Assembly: GCF_000821185.2 (NCBI RefSeq)
Contig: NZ_CP050855.1
Span: forward strand, 1,240,001-1,304,000
Reading direction: 5' to 3'
DNA length: 64,000 nucleotides
Source of the DNA: Serratia symbiotica
GTDB lineage: Bacteria > Pseudomonadota > Gammaproteobacteria > Enterobacterales > Enterobacteriaceae
The translations under genes and the position numbers were made by a program. Shown here piece by piece: positions 28,595 to 40,645 of this stretch. The notes beneath the pieces were generated by a model, which had not been told where the DNA came from, did no database searches, and saw only the letters and a list, made by a program, of their open reading frames with translations. Each line of letters begins with the position of its first letter. Position 1 is the stretch's first letter.

Positions 28595-30576
28595 GCACCG
28601 TTGCCCTCTTGAACGGTGGATCGCAAGAAGTAATCCAACGTATGTGTAACGGTTTGTTTCATTTCAATCGTTGGCTGCCAGTCCAGCAGACGCCGAGCAT
28701 TTTTGATGCTCGGTGTGCGGTATTCAACGTCCTGATAACCTTTGCCGTAGTAGCTACTGCTTTCAATATCTTTGAAACCGGCGAACGGTGGGAAATGATC
28801 ACGCAGCGGATGGCGGTTGAAGCTATCCAGCAGCATTTCCGCCAGTTCACGGATGCTCGCTTCATTGGTCGGGTTGCCGATATTGATGATCTGGCCATCG
28901 CACAAGTCATCACGGTTTTCAATAATGCGAAATAACGCTTCAATGCCGTCATTAATATCGGTGAAACAGCGCTTTTGCGCCCCACCATCCATCAGCTTAA
29001 TTGGCGAACCTTCCACTAGGTTGAGGATCAGTTGGGTAATAGCGCGTGAAGAACCGATGCGCGCGGCATCCAGGCTGTCCAAACGCGGTCCCATCCAGTT
29101 AAACGGACGGAACAGAGTGAATCTCAGCCCTTCTTTGCTTCCGTAAGCCCAGATGACCCGATCTAATAATTGCTTAGATACCGAATAGATCCAACGTTGT
29201 TTATTGATCGGCCCAACGATCAAGCGTGAGTGGTCTTCGTCAAATTCTTTGTCATCGCACATGCCGTACACCTCAGAGGTGGACGGGAAGATGATGCGCT
29301 TGTTGTATTTCACGCAGTCGCGGACGATTTTCAGGTTTTCTTCAAAATCCAGCTCGAATACACGTAGTGGGTTGCGGGTGTATTCTATCGGTGTGGCGAT
29401 CGCCACCAGCGGCAGCACGATGTCACATTTCTTGATATGGTACTCGATCCACTCCGAGTGAATGCTGATATCCCCTTCTACAAAGTGGAAACGTGGGTTA
29501 TCGAGGAAGCGGCTGATGGCGTCGGAGCCGATGTCCAAGCCATAGATATCGTAACAATCATCGCGCAGCAGGCGTTCAGTCAGGTGGTTGCCGATAAAGC
29601 CGTTAACCCCTAGGATCAATACGCGGGTACGACGTTCCATCACCGCATTAGGCTTGGCAGCCAGGCGCACATCGGTGACAATGCCCATTTCATCCGCTAA
29701 CCGACTACCCTGTACGTAAAGGCCGTTTTCGTTCTGACCAGCGACGATTTCCAACACACCCTTACCACAGGCGATAGTCAATGGAGAAGCACTCAGCACC
29801 GTCCCAGGCTGTTTATCATGCTGAATGTCCAGCACGCGGGAGCGCCAGATGATTAGCTTGCGCTGGCCGATGTAACTGAACGCGCCTGGGTAGGGTTCGG
29901 TGACCGCACGCACCAGATTATTGATTTCCTGAGCCGATTTGTGCCACAGGATCTCGCCGTCAGCGGCAGTGCGTCGCCCAAAATAGCTGGCTTCAGCTTC
30001 GTTTTGAGCTGTGAAGGTGGCTGTGCCGTTTTTCAACTTCGGCAATTCCTCTTTCAGCAGCTCTTGCGCGGCTTCCAGCACTTTTTTATGCAACGTAAGG
30101 GCCGTGTCATCTGCGGCGATCGCCACTTTGCGTTGACCGACGATATCGCCAGCATCAGGACGCTTGACCATTTTATGCAGCGTAGCACCGGTTTCGCTTT
30201 CACCATTCACCAATACCCAGTTTATCGGCGCACGGCCACGATAACGTGGCAGCAGTGAACCATGCAGGTTAAAACCACCCTGAGGTGCCAAAGACAGGAT
30301 CTCATCGCTTAGCAAGTTACGGTAATAAAAAGAGAAAATCACATCTGGTTGTAACTGACGAATGCGATCAACCCACAGTGGATGGTTCACATCTTCCGGT
30401 GCATAAACCGGTAGTTCCAACTCAGCACCAAGATGCGCAACGGAGGAGAAGAAGTTGTTCTCACCAGAATCGTCGGTATGCGTGAATACAGCCTGCACAT
30501 CATAACCAGCCTCAGTCAACACTTGCAAACCTGCACAACCGATATCATGGTAAGCAAAGACAATAGCTTTCATCAT
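28591..30576 (-). CDS. arnA: bifunctional UDP-L-Ara4N formyltransferase / UDP-glucuronate decarboxylase ArnA
   Basis: 661 residues with two domains. Residues 1-305 are the formyltransferase ([16 protein letters not shown] with the catalytic His and the N-x-H-x-D type site). Residues 315-660 are an SDR decarboxylase ([12 protein letters not shown] for NAD, and [12 protein letters not shown] plus the [11 protein letters not shown]yr-x3-Lys). Two tandem ATGs (30576 and 30573) are both possible; the second matches E. coli ArnA. AGGAAGAAGA precedes them. Confidence 0.95.
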   Translation of the reverse strand: MMKAIVFAYHDIGCAGLQVLTEAGYDVQAVFTHTDDSGENNFFSSVAHLGAELELPVYAPEDVNHPLWVDRIRQLQPDVIFSFYYRNLLSDEILSLAPQGGFNLHGSLLPRYRGRAPINWVLVNGESETGATLHKMVKRPDAGDIVGQRKVAIAADDTALTLHKKVLEAAQELLKEELPKLKNGTATFTAQNEAEASYFGRRTAADGEILWHKSAQEINNLVRAVTEPYPGAFSYIGQRKLIIWRSRVLDIQHDKQPGTVLSASPLTIACGKGVLEIVAGQNENGLYVQGSRLADEMGIVTDVRLAAKPNAVMERRTRVLILGVNGFIGNHLTERLLRDDCYDIYGLDIGSDAISRFLDNPRFHFVEGDISIHSEWIEYHIKKCDIVLPLVAIATPIEYTRNPLRVFELDFEENLKIVRDCVKYNKRIIFPSTSEVYGMCDDKEFDEDHSRLIVGPINKQRWIYSVSKQLLDRVIWAYGSKEGLRFTLFRPFNWMGPRLDSLDAARIGSSRAITQLILNLVEGSPIKLMDGGAQKRCFTDINDGIEALFRIIENRDDLCDGQIINIGNPTNEASIRELAEMLLDSFNRHPLRDHFPPFAGFKDIESSSYYGKGYQDVEYRTPSIKNARRLLDWQPTIEMKQTVTHTLDYFLRSTVQEGNGA

Positions 30577-31553
30577 TCTTCTTCCTGAATTTTGTGGATC
30601 TGCTGTTCACCAACCACTTTCTGAACGAAATAACGCGGACGAGCGCGCACATCGGTATAGATACGTCCAATGTATTCACCCAACAGCCCCATACCGACAA
30701 ACTGGGCACCGATAAAGGTAAACAATACCGCGAACAGGGTGAACACCCCACCCGCCGCCCATTCAGGACCCAGCAGCAGGCGCAACGCTATCAGCACCAG
30801 TGCCAGTACAAAACCAGAAAGCGCCACTACACTGCCTACAACGCTGAGCAAACGCAGCGGTGTAGTCGTCAAGCAGGTAACCAAATCATACATCAGGTTG
30901 ATCAGCTTCATCAGGCTGTATTTGGAATCGCCAAACTCACGTTCAGCATGGCGCACGTCAATTTCGGTAGTGCGTCTGGCGAAGGTGTTTGCCAGGATAG
31001 GAATAAAGGTGCTGCGTTCATGGCAGTGCAGCATTGCCTCAATGATATGACGGCGATAGGCTCGCAGCATGCAGCCGTAGTCACCCATCGATTTGCCGGT
31101 GGCACGCTGAATCATCATGTTGATGACACGTGATGCGCTTTTACGGAACCATGAGTCCTGACGATTGGCGCGCACCGTGCCCACTACGTCATACCCTTCC
31201 TCCGCTACGCTGACTAGCCGTGGGATCTCTTCCGGCGGGTTTTGTAGATCAGCATCCAGCGTGATGATCAGATCGCCAGTCACTTGGTTGAAACCGGCCA
31301 TGATCGCTGAGTGTTGGCCGTAGTTGCGATTCAACAGTACGGCAATCACCTGGCTTTCCGGCTGTTGCGCAGCGGCAGTCAGTATCTCGGCAGAGCCATC
31401 GCTGCTACCATCGTCAACCAGGATGATTTCATAGGGTTGCGTTAATTGCTTACAGGCGGCAGTGGTACGTTCAAGCAAAGCAGGCAAACTTTCCTGCTCG
31501 TTGTATACTGGTATGACCACCGACACTTTTTTTATTGGTTCAACACAAGACAC
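30573..31553 (-). CDS. arnC: undecaprenyl-phosphate L-Ara4FN transferase ArnC
   Basis: GT2 glycosyltransferase that puts the formylated sugar on undecaprenyl phosphate. I place the start at GTG 31553 (reading [20 protein letters not shown], 326 residues, E. coli 322), since GGAG lies 8 bp upstream and the longer frame to 31607 is unlike the family. The catalytic DDGSSDGS and [14 protein letters not shown] motifs and two C-terminal membrane helices are present. It overlaps arnB by 14 bp. Confidence 0.93.
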   Translation of the reverse strand: MSCVEPIKKVSVVIPVYNEQESLPALLERTTAACKQLTQPYEIILVDDGSSDGSAEILTAAAQQPESQVIAVLLNRNYGQHSAIMAGFNQVTGDLIITLDADLQNPPEEIPRLVSVAEEGYDVVGTVRANRQDSWFRKSASRVINMMIQRATGKSMGDYGCMLRAYRRHIIEAMLHCHERSTFIPILANTFARRTTEIDVRHAEREFGDSKYSLMKLINLMYDLVTCLTTTPLRLLSVVGSVVALSGFVLALVLIALRLLLGPEWAAGGVFTLFAVLFTFIGAQFVGMGLLGEYIGRIYTDVRARPRYFVQKVVGEQQIHKIQEEE

Positions 31554-32694
31554 GTAATGGCTCCACAACAGAAAATAAGGCTTTGACCACGCGATCAACA
31601 TCAGCATCGGTCATACTAGGGAATAATGGTAAAGTGCACAAACGCGCTGAATTCCATTCAGTGTTGGGCAACGACAGTAGCGGATAACGCTCACGATAAT
31701 ACTTCTGGGTGTGCGCGGCGCGGAAATGCAGGCCAGTGCCAATCCCCACGTCTTTTAGGCGCTCCATCAGGAGATCGCGGTCAATACCACAGCGCTCAAC
31801 GTCGACACGTACCATAAACAGGTGCCACGCGTGATCGTGCGGGTAGGCCGGTAGTCCCAGGGGCAAGAACGGTGAACCTTCAAGCGCTTGCAAGTAACGT
31901 TTCGCCAGCACCTGCCGGCGAGCATTCAACTGAGGCAAACGCGCCAGTTGTACCACGGCTATCGCCGCATGAACATCGGAAAGATTGTATTTATAGCCCG
32001 GCTCCACCACTTCAGCCTGTGGCCGACGCCCCAATTGCTGGCGGTCAAAGGCGTCCACAGCCAGACCATGGAACTTCAGGCAGCGCAGACGATCCGCCAG
32101 TGCATCGTCATCGGTGGCGATCACCCCCCCCTCAGCACAGGTCAGGTTCTTGATCGCGTGAAAAGAAAAAATTGCCGTACCGCGCGCCCCGACCCACTCA
32201 CCGTTGTAACGAGCACCTACCGCATGGGCGGCATCTTCGATTAACGGGAGATTATGGCGTTGCGCTGCAGCACGCAGCGCATCCATCTGTAATGGTGCGC
32301 CAGCATAGTGTACCGGGATGATAGCTTTAGTTTTTGCCGTGATAGCAGCTTCAACATCGTCAGCGTTGACCATCAGCGTTTCACGGTCAACATCAATCAT
32401 AACCGGCGTAGCACCGAGCAATTCGATCATATTAAGGGTGGAAACCCAGGTTTGCGAGGGGGTAATAACTTCATCGCCTGGCCCGATGCCCAGTGCCATC
32501 AAGGTAATATGCATTCCCGCAGTAGCGGAACAGACGGCAATCGCATGCTTACATCCGAAGGTAGAACAGAACTCACTTTCCAGCATCTGATTTTGCGGCC
32601 CTGTGGTGATCCAACCAGAACGCAGTACCTTTTCTACTGCCGCGATTTCTTCATCGCTGATCGCGGGACGCGAGAAGGGCAAAAATTGATCCAT
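31540..32694 (-). CDS. arnB: UDP-4-amino-4-deoxy-L-arabinose aminotransferase ArnB
   Basis: PLP aminotransferase of the DegT/DnrJ/EryC1 family that makes UDP-L-Ara4N. 384 residues with the PLP lysine in [15 protein letters not shown], and [11 protein letters not shown] and [13 protein letters not shown] family motifs. It is first in arnBCADTEF. The C-terminal tail VVEPLRVLC overlaps arnC. A run of 8 G encodes GGV after AE. Confidence 0.95.
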   Translation of the reverse strand: MDQFLPFSRPAISDEEIAAVEKVLRSGWITTGPQNQMLESEFCSTFGCKHAIAVCSATAGMHITLMALGIGPGDEVITPSQTWVSTLNMIELLGATPVMIDVDRETLMVNADDVEAAITAKTKAIIPVHYAGAPLQMDALRAAAQRHNLPLIEDAAHAVGARYNGEWVGARGTAIFSFHAIKNLTCAEGGVIATDDDALADRLRCLKFHGLAVDAFDRQQLGRRPQAEVVEPGYKYNLSDVHAAIAVVQLARLPQLNARRQVLAKRYLQALEGSPFLPLGLPAYPHDHAWHLFMVRVDVERCGIDRDLLMERLKDVGIGTGLHFRAAHTQKYYRERYPLLSLPNTEWNSARLCTLPLFPSMTDADVDRVVKALFSVVEPLRVLC

Positions 32695-33006
32695 AGTTAA
32701 CCCCAGACGTATCGAGCTTCTTTTGGTGACACTGTATATCTCTTTTATTTAACTGATATTAAACGCCAGAGAAAATCGTTACCGATGGGCTATGACCGCA
32801 ACCTTAAGATGCAAATTGTTATCAGTTAGATTCTCTGGCAGAAGGAACCGTCACCTTCTATTTAAACTTGATAATAAAAATAATTTATCTTAGTCATTAA
32901 TAACTATTTACTTGTTCTCTTTGCAACGAAGACAGCCTAGCACGCCATCAATGGTTTTCAAGAGAAATAGATGAAAAAGAATCCTGGCCTGTCGTGGTTG
33001 GCGATG
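32695..33006. other. arn operon upstream region
   Basis: About 310 bp between arnB and the ihfA terminator. It must hold the arn promoter. A pair of arms GCCAGAGAA (32765-32773) and TTCTCTGGC (32832-32840) forms a distant inverted repeat. No convincing PmrA (CTTAAK repeats) or PhoP box was found by eye. Confidence 0.4.
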
Positions 33007-33031
33007 AAAAAGGCCGCAAAAGCGGCCTTTT
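33007..33031 (-). terminator. ihfA Rho-independent terminator
   Basis: On the minus strand AAAAGGCCGC, loop TTTT, GCGGCCTTTTT with the T run at its 3' end, 15 bp after the ihfA stop. Confidence 0.85.
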
Positions 33032-33045
33032 GGGTTTCACATCAC

Positions 33046-33342
33046 CTACTCTTTAGGGCTGGCGTTCTCAACCCGACTTTTCAGCTTCTGACCCGGACGG
33101 AAGGTGACCACGCGACGCGCCGTGATCGGAATGTCTTCGCCGGTCTTGGGGTTACGCCCCGGACGTTGGTTCTTGTCACGCAGATCAAAGTTGCCAAAAC
33201 CTGACAATTTCACCTGTTCACCGCTCTCAAGAGCCCGGCGAACCTCTTCAAAAAACAGTTCTACCAGATCTTTAGCATCCCGTTTGCTAAGCCCAAGCTT
33301 TTCAAACAGGTATTCTGACATTTCAGCTTTAGTAAGCGCCAT
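33046..33342 (-). CDS. ihfA: integration host factor alpha subunit
   Basis: 98-residue DNA-bending protein that pairs with IhfB in nucleoid structure and site-specific recombination. HU/IHF fold with the beta-arm signature [26 protein letters not shown], including the intercalating Pro region. Near-identical to E. coli IhfA, and 4 bp after pheT as in other enterics. Confidence 0.98.
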   Translation of the reverse strand: MALTKAEMSEYLFEKLGLSKRDAKDLVELFFEEVRRALESGEQVKLSGFGNFDLRDKNQRPGRNPKTGEDIPITARRVVTFRPGQKLKSRVENASPKE

Positions 33343-33346
33343 AGAT

Positions 33347-35734
33347 TCAATCCCTCAAGGATGCTTGGAATCGCTGTCTTAAAGCCTCTACACATTTTGC
33401 AACGGTAGCGGCTATCTCCTCTTCTTCAAGTGTACAAGCTGTGTCCTGCAATATCAGACTGATAGCCAGGCTCTTATGACCCTCTGCTACGCCCTTGCCA
33501 CGGTACACATCAAATAAGTTTACGCCAACTATCTGATTTACGCCAACTTTCTTACACTCTGCCAATATATCTTCTGCGGCGACATTTTCAGCCACCACTA
33601 CAGCGATATCACGGCGGTTTGCCGGGAAGCGAGAGATTTCCCGCACCTGAGGCACGGCGCGCCTTGCGACCTTGTCCCATTGCAATTCGAACACCAGGGT
33701 GCGGCCATTAAGATCCAGTTTGCGCTCCAGTTCTGGATGAACCACACCAATATAACCTACGCATTCGCCGTGTAAATAAATTGCCGCACTTTGCCCTGGG
33801 TGCAACGCTGGATTGGCCACCGCCCAGAACTGAATTTCGGATAATTTACCAGTCAACTCTAGGACAGATTCCAGTTCCCCTTTTAAATCATAAAAATCGA
33901 TTGGCTTACACGCCAAATCCCAGTGCTCGTCGTGGGTATGGCCAGCGATCACCCCCGCCAGCATGACATCCTGGCGGATACCCAAATTTGCCGAAGTATC
34001 AGGCACAAAGCGCAGGCCGCTTTCGAACAGGCGCAGGCGAGTTTGCTGGCGGTTCTGGTTATATACCACCGCAGACAGCAGGCCAGTCCACAACGACAGC
34101 CGCATCGCTGACATGTCAGCCGAGATTGGGCTAGGCAGGATCAGTGCTTCCTCGCCAGGGTGCAGTAACGCCTGCACTTTAGGATCGACAAAGCTGTAGG
34201 TGATCGCTTCTTGAAAGCCGTGATCAACCAGCAGGGTCTTTACACGTTCCAGTGTCAGATCAGCCTCAGGGTGTTTAGTCATCACCAAATCGGCGCGCAC
34301 CGGCACGTCAGGGATGTTATTGTAGCCGTAAACACGTACTACTTCTTCAACCAGATCTTCTTCAATTTTCATGTCGAAACGCCAACTTGGCGCAACCACC
34401 AACCAGGTGTCGCCTTGATCGGTAACCTGGCACCCAAGGCGACGCAGAATATCGCTGACCTGCTCGCTCGGCACCACATGGCCGAGCAGGCGATCCAGCT
34501 TCTTGCGGTGCAACTGAATAGTCGCACGCTTGGGCAGTTCGTTTTCATCAGTGACATCAATCACTGGGCCAGCCTGGCCACCACAAATGTCAATCAGCAG
34601 GCGGGTGGCACGCTCCATCGCTTGGTATTGTATCGCGGGGTCCACGCCACGCTCATAGCGGTGAGAAGCATCGGTATGCAGACCCTGGCGACGTGCACGG
34701 CCAGTGATCGACAGCGGGTTGAAGAAGGCACACTCCAGCAGCACGTCCTGAGTCTCATCATTTACCCCGGAATACTCGCCGCCGAAGATCCCCCCCATCG
34801 CCAGCGCTTTATGATGATCGGCGATCACTAAGGTGTCGGCATTCAATTTGACTTCGTTGCCATCCAGTAACGTCAAGGCCTCCCCTTCTTCGGCCATGCG
34901 CACCACGATGCCGCCTTCGATGCGATTCAGATCAAAGGCATGCATCGGCTGGCCAAGCTCCAGCAACACGTAGTTGGTGACGTCGACCACCGCATCAATG
35001 GAACGAATGCCACAGCGGCGCAGTTTTTCACGCATCCACAACGGGCTGCTAGCCTTGATGTTGATGCCTTTTACCACACGGCCGAGATAACGCGGGCACC
35101 CCTGAGGCGCATCAACACGAACGGGTAGCGTAGTGTCAATGGTAGCGACAACCGGACTCATATCCGGTTCGGTCAAGGCCATTTGGTTAAGCACGCTGAC
35201 ATCACGCGCGATGCCGATAATACCCAGGCAGTCGGCGCGGTTTGGCGTGACGCTGATTTCGATGGTGTTGTCACTTAGTTGCAGATAGTCACGGATATCG
35301 GTACCGATCGGCGCGTCTTGTGGCAGTTCGATGATGCCATCATGGTCGTCGGAAATACCCAGTTCGGAAAACGAACATAGCATGCCTTCCGAAAGTTCGC
35401 CGCGCAGTTTAGTCGCCTTGATTTTGAAGTCACCCGGCAGTGTCGCGCCCACGGTAGCTACTGCCACTTTCAATCCAGCACGGCAGTTTGGTGCGCCGCA
35501 GACGATATCCAGCAAGCGATCGTCGCCAATGTTGACTTTGGTGACGCGCAGTTTGTCGGCGTTTGGATGCTGGCCGCATTCGACCACTTCGCCCACCATT
35601 ACGCCGTGAAAGGCACCAGCGACCGGTTCCACCCCATCTACTTCCAAGCCTGCCATGGTGATTTGGTCGGATAATGCTTCGCTGCTGACGGCCGGGTTTA
35701 CCCACTCGCGCAACCAGAGTTCACTGAATTTCAT
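33347..35734 (-). CDS. pheT: phenylalanyl-tRNA synthetase beta subunit
   Basis: Beta chain of the alpha2-beta2 enzyme that charges tRNA-Phe. 795 residues (E. coli 795). N-terminal OB-type tRNA-binding domain ([21 protein letters not shown]), B3/B4 editing region, B5 domain ([18 protein letters not shown]), and a C-terminal anticodon-binding FDX-ACB domain ([16 protein letters not shown]). It lies 14 bp after pheS. Confidence 0.98.
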   Translation of the reverse strand: MKFSELWLREWVNPAVSSEALSDQITMAGLEVDGVEPVAGAFHGVMVGEVVECGQHPNADKLRVTKVNIGDDRLLDIVCGAPNCRAGLKVAVATVGATLPGDFKIKATKLRGELSEGMLCSFSELGISDDHDGIIELPQDAPIGTDIRDYLQLSDNTIEISVTPNRADCLGIIGIARDVSVLNQMALTEPDMSPVVATIDTTLPVRVDAPQGCPRYLGRVVKGINIKASSPLWMREKLRRCGIRSIDAVVDVTNYVLLELGQPMHAFDLNRIEGGIVVRMAEEGEALTLLDGNEVKLNADTLVIADHHKALAMGGIFGGEYSGVNDETQDVLLECAFFNPLSITGRARRQGLHTDASHRYERGVDPAIQYQAMERATRLLIDICGGQAGPVIDVTDENELPKRATIQLHRKKLDRLLGHVVPSEQVSDILRRLGCQVTDQGDTWLVVAPSWRFDMKIEEDLVEEVVRVYGYNNIPDVPVRADLVMTKHPEADLTLERVKTLLVDHGFQEAITYSFVDPKVQALLHPGEEALILPSPISADMSAMRLSLWTGLLSAVVYNQNRQQTRLRLFESGLRFVPDTSANLGIRQDVMLAGVIAGHTHDEHWDLACKPIDFYDLKGELESVLELTGKLSEIQFWAVANPALHPGQSAAIYLHGECVGYIGVVHPELERKLDLNGRTLVFELQWDKVARRAVPQVREISRFPANRRDIAVVVAENVAAEDILAECKKVGVNQIVGVNLFDVYRGKGVAEGHKSLAISLILQDTACTLEEEEIAATVAKCVEALRQRFQASLRD

Positions 35735-35748
35735 GTGATATTCCCGCC

Positions 35749-36762
<1,014 letters not shown>

Positions 36763-36823
36763 CTAATTAATTGTTATCGATTATTCGAACACGCCTTTGG
36801 TTTATCTTCAAAGACTTTCAAGT

Positions 36824-36882
36824 CGTAGCTCGCGGGCTAACTCGCGACAAATCGGTCAGTAACCGATTTGAACAGCGCTACG
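36824..36882 (-). other. three-way-junction-like fold in the pheST leader
   Basis: Outer arms CGTAGC (36824-36829) and GCTACG (36877-36882) enclose two hairpins: TCGCG/CGCGA (36830-36847) and CAAATCGGT/ACCGATTTG (36848-36870). A GGCT/AGCC hairpin follows at 36883-36894. It lies between the attenuator and pheS, so it would be in the pheST mRNA. I know of no such element in the E. coli leader. Confidence 0.5.
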
Positions 36883-36910
36883 GCTCAACAGCCGAAGAAG
36901 ATGTCACCCC

Positions 36911-36942
36911 AAAAAAGAAAAGCCTCCACAAGGGAGGCTTAG
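36911..36942 (-). terminator. pheST attenuator terminator
   Basis: Minus strand AAGCCTCC, loop CTTGT, GGAGGCTT, then a T-rich tail. An upstream AGGAGGCTT (about 36970-36980) can pair with the first arm to form the antiterminator, the known pheST attenuation arrangement. Confidence 0.88.
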
Positions 36943-36985
36943 GCGCTACTTTTCGTTTCTTTTCTTATGCGCAAGCCTCCTGAAA

Positions 36986-37030
36986 TCAGACGCTAAAGCA
37001 AAAAAAGCAGCGAAAAATAGCGACGTACAT
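36986..37030 (-). CDS. pheM: pheST attenuator leader peptide
   Basis: A 14-codon peptide, MYVAIFRCFFCFSV, stops just before the antiterminator arm. It corresponds to E. coli PheM ([14 protein letters not shown]). Ribosome stalling at the Phe codons when charged tRNA-Phe is scarce should favour antitermination. Four Phe codons remain; two aromatic positions of the E. coli peptide are Cys here. Confidence 0.88.
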   Translation of the reverse strand: MYVAIFRCFFCFSV

Positions 37031-37111
37031 GGATTGCGTTACCTTATCGATGATTACCCACCTGTGCTATAGCCATTGGCCATGAAAGTCAATATTTGTA
37101 GCTATAAACGA

Positions 37112-37145
37112 TGAATAAAATAAGAGGGAGCAGGCCCCCTCTTTT
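37112..37145 (-). terminator. rplT terminator
   Basis: Minus strand AAGAGGG, a GGCCTGCT-type loop, CCCTCTT followed by ATTTTATT, directly after the rplT stop. Confidence 0.75.
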
Positions 37146-37152
37146 GACTTTC

Positions 37153-37527
<375 letters not shown>

Positions 37528-37551
37528 TTATTCTAAATTCAAAAAGATGAT

Positions 37552-37773
<222 letters not shown>

Positions 37774-37794
37774 TTAAACAACGAATCAGTTAGG

Positions 37795-37832
37795 CGAATA
37801 AAACCCACACAACCCAATCGCTGTGCGGGTTC
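37795..37832 (-). promoter_or_regulatory. infC-rpmI intergenic hairpin, candidate L20 operator/attenuator
   Basis: Minus strand AACCCGCACAG pairs with TTGTGTGGGTT around a short loop, followed by TTATT. In E. coli this intergenic segment holds an L20-responsive structure and a partial terminator; function here is inferred from position. Confidence 0.45.
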
Positions 37833-37847
37833 GATTACTTGGAAGCC

Positions 37848-38399
37848 TTACTGTTTCTTCTTCGGTGCGAGCACCATGATCATCTGACGGCCTTCGATCT
37901 TCGTCGGGAAGGATTCAACAACGGCCAGATCAGCTTCTTCACACAGATCTCTACGGACGCGGTTAAGCACTTCCATACCGATCTGTTGGTGCGCCATTTC
38001 ACGTCCACGGAAACGCAGAGTGATTTTGGCTTTATCGCCATCTTCCAGAAAGCGAACCAGGTTGCGTAGTTTGACCTGATAGTCGCCATCATCAGTACCA
38101 GGACGGAATTTGATTTCCTTAACCTGAATAACTTTTTGCTTCTTCTTCTGTTCTTTGGTCGACTTGCTCTTCTCGTAGAGGAATTTGCCGTAATCCATGA
38201 TCCGGCAAACTGGCGGTTCGGCATTTGGGCTGATTTCTACTAAATCAACGCCCGCTTCCCCGGCTTTTTCAAGAGCTTCATTCAGACTGACAATACCAAT
38301 CTGCTCGCCATCGATGCCTGTTAGGCGAACTTCTTGCGCCCGAATTTCTCTGTTAATGCGATTGGGACGCGCCGGTTGAACTCGTTTTCCGCCTTTAAT
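37848..38399 (-). CDS. infC: translation initiation factor IF-3, ATT start
   Basis: 183 residues starting at ATT 38399 (read as Met, then [21 protein letters not shown]), preceded by the strong GGAGGAATAAAGT site overlapping the end of thrS. The rare ATT start is conserved in enterics and lets IF-3 repress its own synthesis. N domain, linker ([20 protein letters not shown]) and C domain ending MVLAPKKKQ are complete. The first internal ATG (38198) corresponds to the known in-frame start of the short IF-3 form region. Confidence 0.97.
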   Translation of the reverse strand: MKGGKRVQPARPNRINREIRAQEVRLTGIDGEQIGIVSLNEALEKAGEAGVDLVEISPNAEPPVCRIMDYGKFLYEKSKSTKEQKKKQKVIQVKEIKFRPGTDDGDYQVKLRNLVRFLEDGDKAKITLRFRGREMAHQQIGMEVLNRVRRDLCEEADLAVVESFPTKIEGRQMIMVLAPKKKQ

Positions 38400-38402
38400 A
38401 CT

Positions 38403-40331
38403 TTATTCCTCCAGTTGATGAAGACTACGGCTGCGGATCTCTTTTAGCAGCTTGTCTACGACTTCGTTTACGTCTTGGCTTCCCAAGTCTTTGCCACGGC
38501 GGGTACGAACGGCAACGTTGCCTGCTTCGACCTCTTTATCACCGCATACCAACATATAAGGAACCCGACGTAATGTATGCTCGCGAATTTTAAAGCCTAT
38601 CTTCTCATTTCTCAAGTCTGCTTTAGCGCGAATACCGGCATCTTGCAGTTTTTTGGTCACTTGCTGGACATAATCGGACTGGCTGTCGGTGATATTCATC
38701 ACCACGACCTGCACCGGAGCTATCCACGTTGGGTAGAATCCAGCGTATTCTTCAGTAAGGATACCGATGAAACGTTCCATGGAACCCAATATGGCGCGGT
38801 GAATCATTACCGGCACGACACGATCGTTGTCTTCGCCAACATAGGATGCGCCTAAACGACCCGGTAAGAAGAAATCGAGCTGCACGGTACCACATTGCCA
38901 TGCGCGATCCAAACAATCATGCAGGGTAAATTCAATTTTTGGTCCGTAGAAGGCCCCCTCACCCGGCTGATATTCAAATGGAATACCGTTTTCAGTCAGT
39001 GCAGCGGCCAGGTCTTCTTCCGCACGAGTCCACATATCATCCGTGCCAATACGCTTCTCAGGGCGGGTAGACAACTTAACTGCAATCTTGTCGAAACCAA
39101 AGGTAGCATATACATCATAGACCATACGAATGCATGCGTTCACTTCGGCACGCACCTGCTCTTCGGTACAAAAGATGTGGGCGTCATCTTGCGTAAAGCC
39201 ACGTACACGCATCAAACCGTGCAGAGAACCCGAAGGCTCGTTACGGTGGCAACTGCCGAACTCCCCCATGCGCAACGGCAAATCGCGGTACGACTTCAAA
39301 CCTTGGTTGAAGATCTGTACATGGCCTGGGCAGTTCATCGGCTTAATACAGTACTCGCGGTTTTCCGACGAGGTGGTGAACATGGCGTCTTTATAGTTTT
39401 CCCAATGGCCCGTTTTTTCCCACAGCACACGATCCATCATGAACGGACCTTTCACTTCCTGATACTGATACTCTTTGAGCTTCATGCGCACAAAAGCTTC
39501 CAATTCACGGAAAACGGTCCAGCCATCGTTGTGCCAAAACACCATGCCAGGTGCTTCTTCCTGCATATGATACAGGTCGAGCTGTTTACCGATCTTACGA
39601 TGATCGCGTTTGGCTGCTTCTTCCAAACGTTGCAGGTAGGCGTTCAACTGCTTCTTATCCGCCCAAGCGGTGCCGTAGATACGCTGCAACATTTTATTTT
39701 TGCTGTCGCCGCGCCAGTATGCGCCAGAAGTTTTTTGTAGCTTGAAATGATGGCAAAAACGCATATTCGGCACATGTGGACCACGGCACATGTCGATGTA
39801 TTCTTCGTGATGATACAGGCCAGGACGATCATCATGGCCGATGTTCTCGTCCAGAATCGCCACTTTGTAGCTTTCACCACGCGCAGCGAAGGTATCACGC
39901 GCCTCTTGCCAACTGACCTTTTTCTTGATGACATCGTAGTCTTTGTCAGCTAGCGCATGCATCCGCTTTTCCAGCAGATCCAGATCTTCCTGCGTCAAAG
40001 TACGTTCGATGTCAACGTCATAGTAGAAACCGTTATCGATCACCGGGCCGATGGCCATTTTAGTGTCCGGCCACAACTGTTTAATGGCGTGTCCCAACAG
40101 GTGCGCACAAGAGTGGCGCATGATTTCCAGACCCTCGGCATCCTTGATGGTGATGATCGCTAACTGCGCATCGGATTTAATCAAATCACAGGCGTCAACC
40201 AGCTCACCATTGACACGGCCAGCAATACAGGCTTTCGCCAAACCAGGGCCGATATCACGGGCAACATCCAACGGGGAAATGGGGTAATCAAAATGACGCT
40301 GACTTCCGTCGGGAAGCGAAATAACAGGCAT
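38403..40331 (-). CDS. thrS: threonyl-tRNA synthetase
   Basis: 642 residues, equal to E. coli ThrRS. Order: TGS domain (1-60), editing domain with [16 protein letters not shown], class II core with [10 protein letters not shown] (Zn-ligand Cys) and [21 protein letters not shown] (motif 2), C-terminal anticodon-binding domain from about 540. It heads the thrS-infC-rpmI-rplT cluster. Confidence 0.98.
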   Translation of the reverse strand: MPVISLPDGSQRHFDYPISPLDVARDIGPGLAKACIAGRVNGELVDACDLIKSDAQLAIITIKDAEGLEIMRHSCAHLLGHAIKQLWPDTKMAIGPVIDNGFYYDVDIERTLTQEDLDLLEKRMHALADKDYDVIKKKVSWQEARDTFAARGESYKVAILDENIGHDDRPGLYHHEEYIDMCRGPHVPNMRFCHHFKLQKTSGAYWRGDSKNKMLQRIYGTAWADKKQLNAYLQRLEEAAKRDHRKIGKQLDLYHMQEEAPGMVFWHNDGWTVFRELEAFVRMKLKEYQYQEVKGPFMMDRVLWEKTGHWENYKDAMFTTSSENREYCIKPMNCPGHVQIFNQGLKSYRDLPLRMGEFGSCHRNEPSGSLHGLMRVRGFTQDDAHIFCTEEQVRAEVNACIRMVYDVYATFGFDKIAVKLSTRPEKRIGTDDMWTRAEEDLAAALTENGIPFEYQPGEGAFYGPKIEFTLHDCLDRAWQCGTVQLDFFLPGRLGASYVGEDNDRVVPVMIHRAILGSMERFIGILTEEYAGFYPTWIAPVQVVVMNITDSQSDYVQQVTKKLQDAGIRAKADLRNEKIGFKIREHTLRRVPYMLVCGDKEVEAGNVAVRTRRGKDLGSQDVNEVVDKLLKEIRSRSLHQLEE

Positions 40332-40339
40332 TAAAAATC

Positions 40340-40385
40340 CTTATCTACAGTGGTGACCCACACGACAGATCACATGCAATACAAA
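40340..40385 (-). promoter_or_regulatory. thrS translational operator (anticodon-like hairpin)
   Basis: Minus strand GTGATCTGTCGTGTGGGTCAC (arms at 40353-40358 and 40368-40373) forms a stem whose loop shows CGU, the threonine anticodon. The E. coli thrS leader has the same CGTGTGGGTCACCACT stretch, where ThrRS binds to repress its own translation. It lies just before the ATAAGGAT ribosome binding site. Confidence 0.82.
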
Positions 40386-40589
40386 AATTGAGTTTTGGGT
40401 TTGCTCAGTTAGGTGGCAGATCTCGCCCACAATTGCCAGATTGAAACCTAACTTGGTGTACAGAATGAAGGGGTTACCCCACTCAGCCGCGTTCGGCTTG
40501 TGGATGGTATCATCAAATTGTGCCAAAGATACAGAGCGCTGATGGCAAGCGGGAAATGATACATCAGGAAGCTAGTCTTTCCTAGCTGT

Positions 40590-40634
40590 CACCCGGCCTC
40601 ACATTTCCACACAAAGATGCGAAAAGAGGCCGGG
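40590..40634. terminator. GC-rich hairpin after the 40646-41689 gene
   Basis: Arms CCCGGCCTC (40590-40598) and GAGGCCGGG (40626-40634) with a 27-nt loop lie just beyond the stop of the membrane-protein gene. There is no T run, so intrinsic termination is uncertain. Confidence 0.4.
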
Positions 40635-40645
40635 ATAATGACAAC

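Noticed and set aside
32695..32940. PmrA or PhoP box for the arn operon
   Set aside because: Only isolated half-sites (CTTAAG, GTTTAA) are present, without the required spaced repeat.
40590..40634. Strong Rho-independent terminator
   Set aside because: The arms are perfect, but the loop is 27 nt and no T run follows on either strand, so it is kept only as a low-confidence hairpin.
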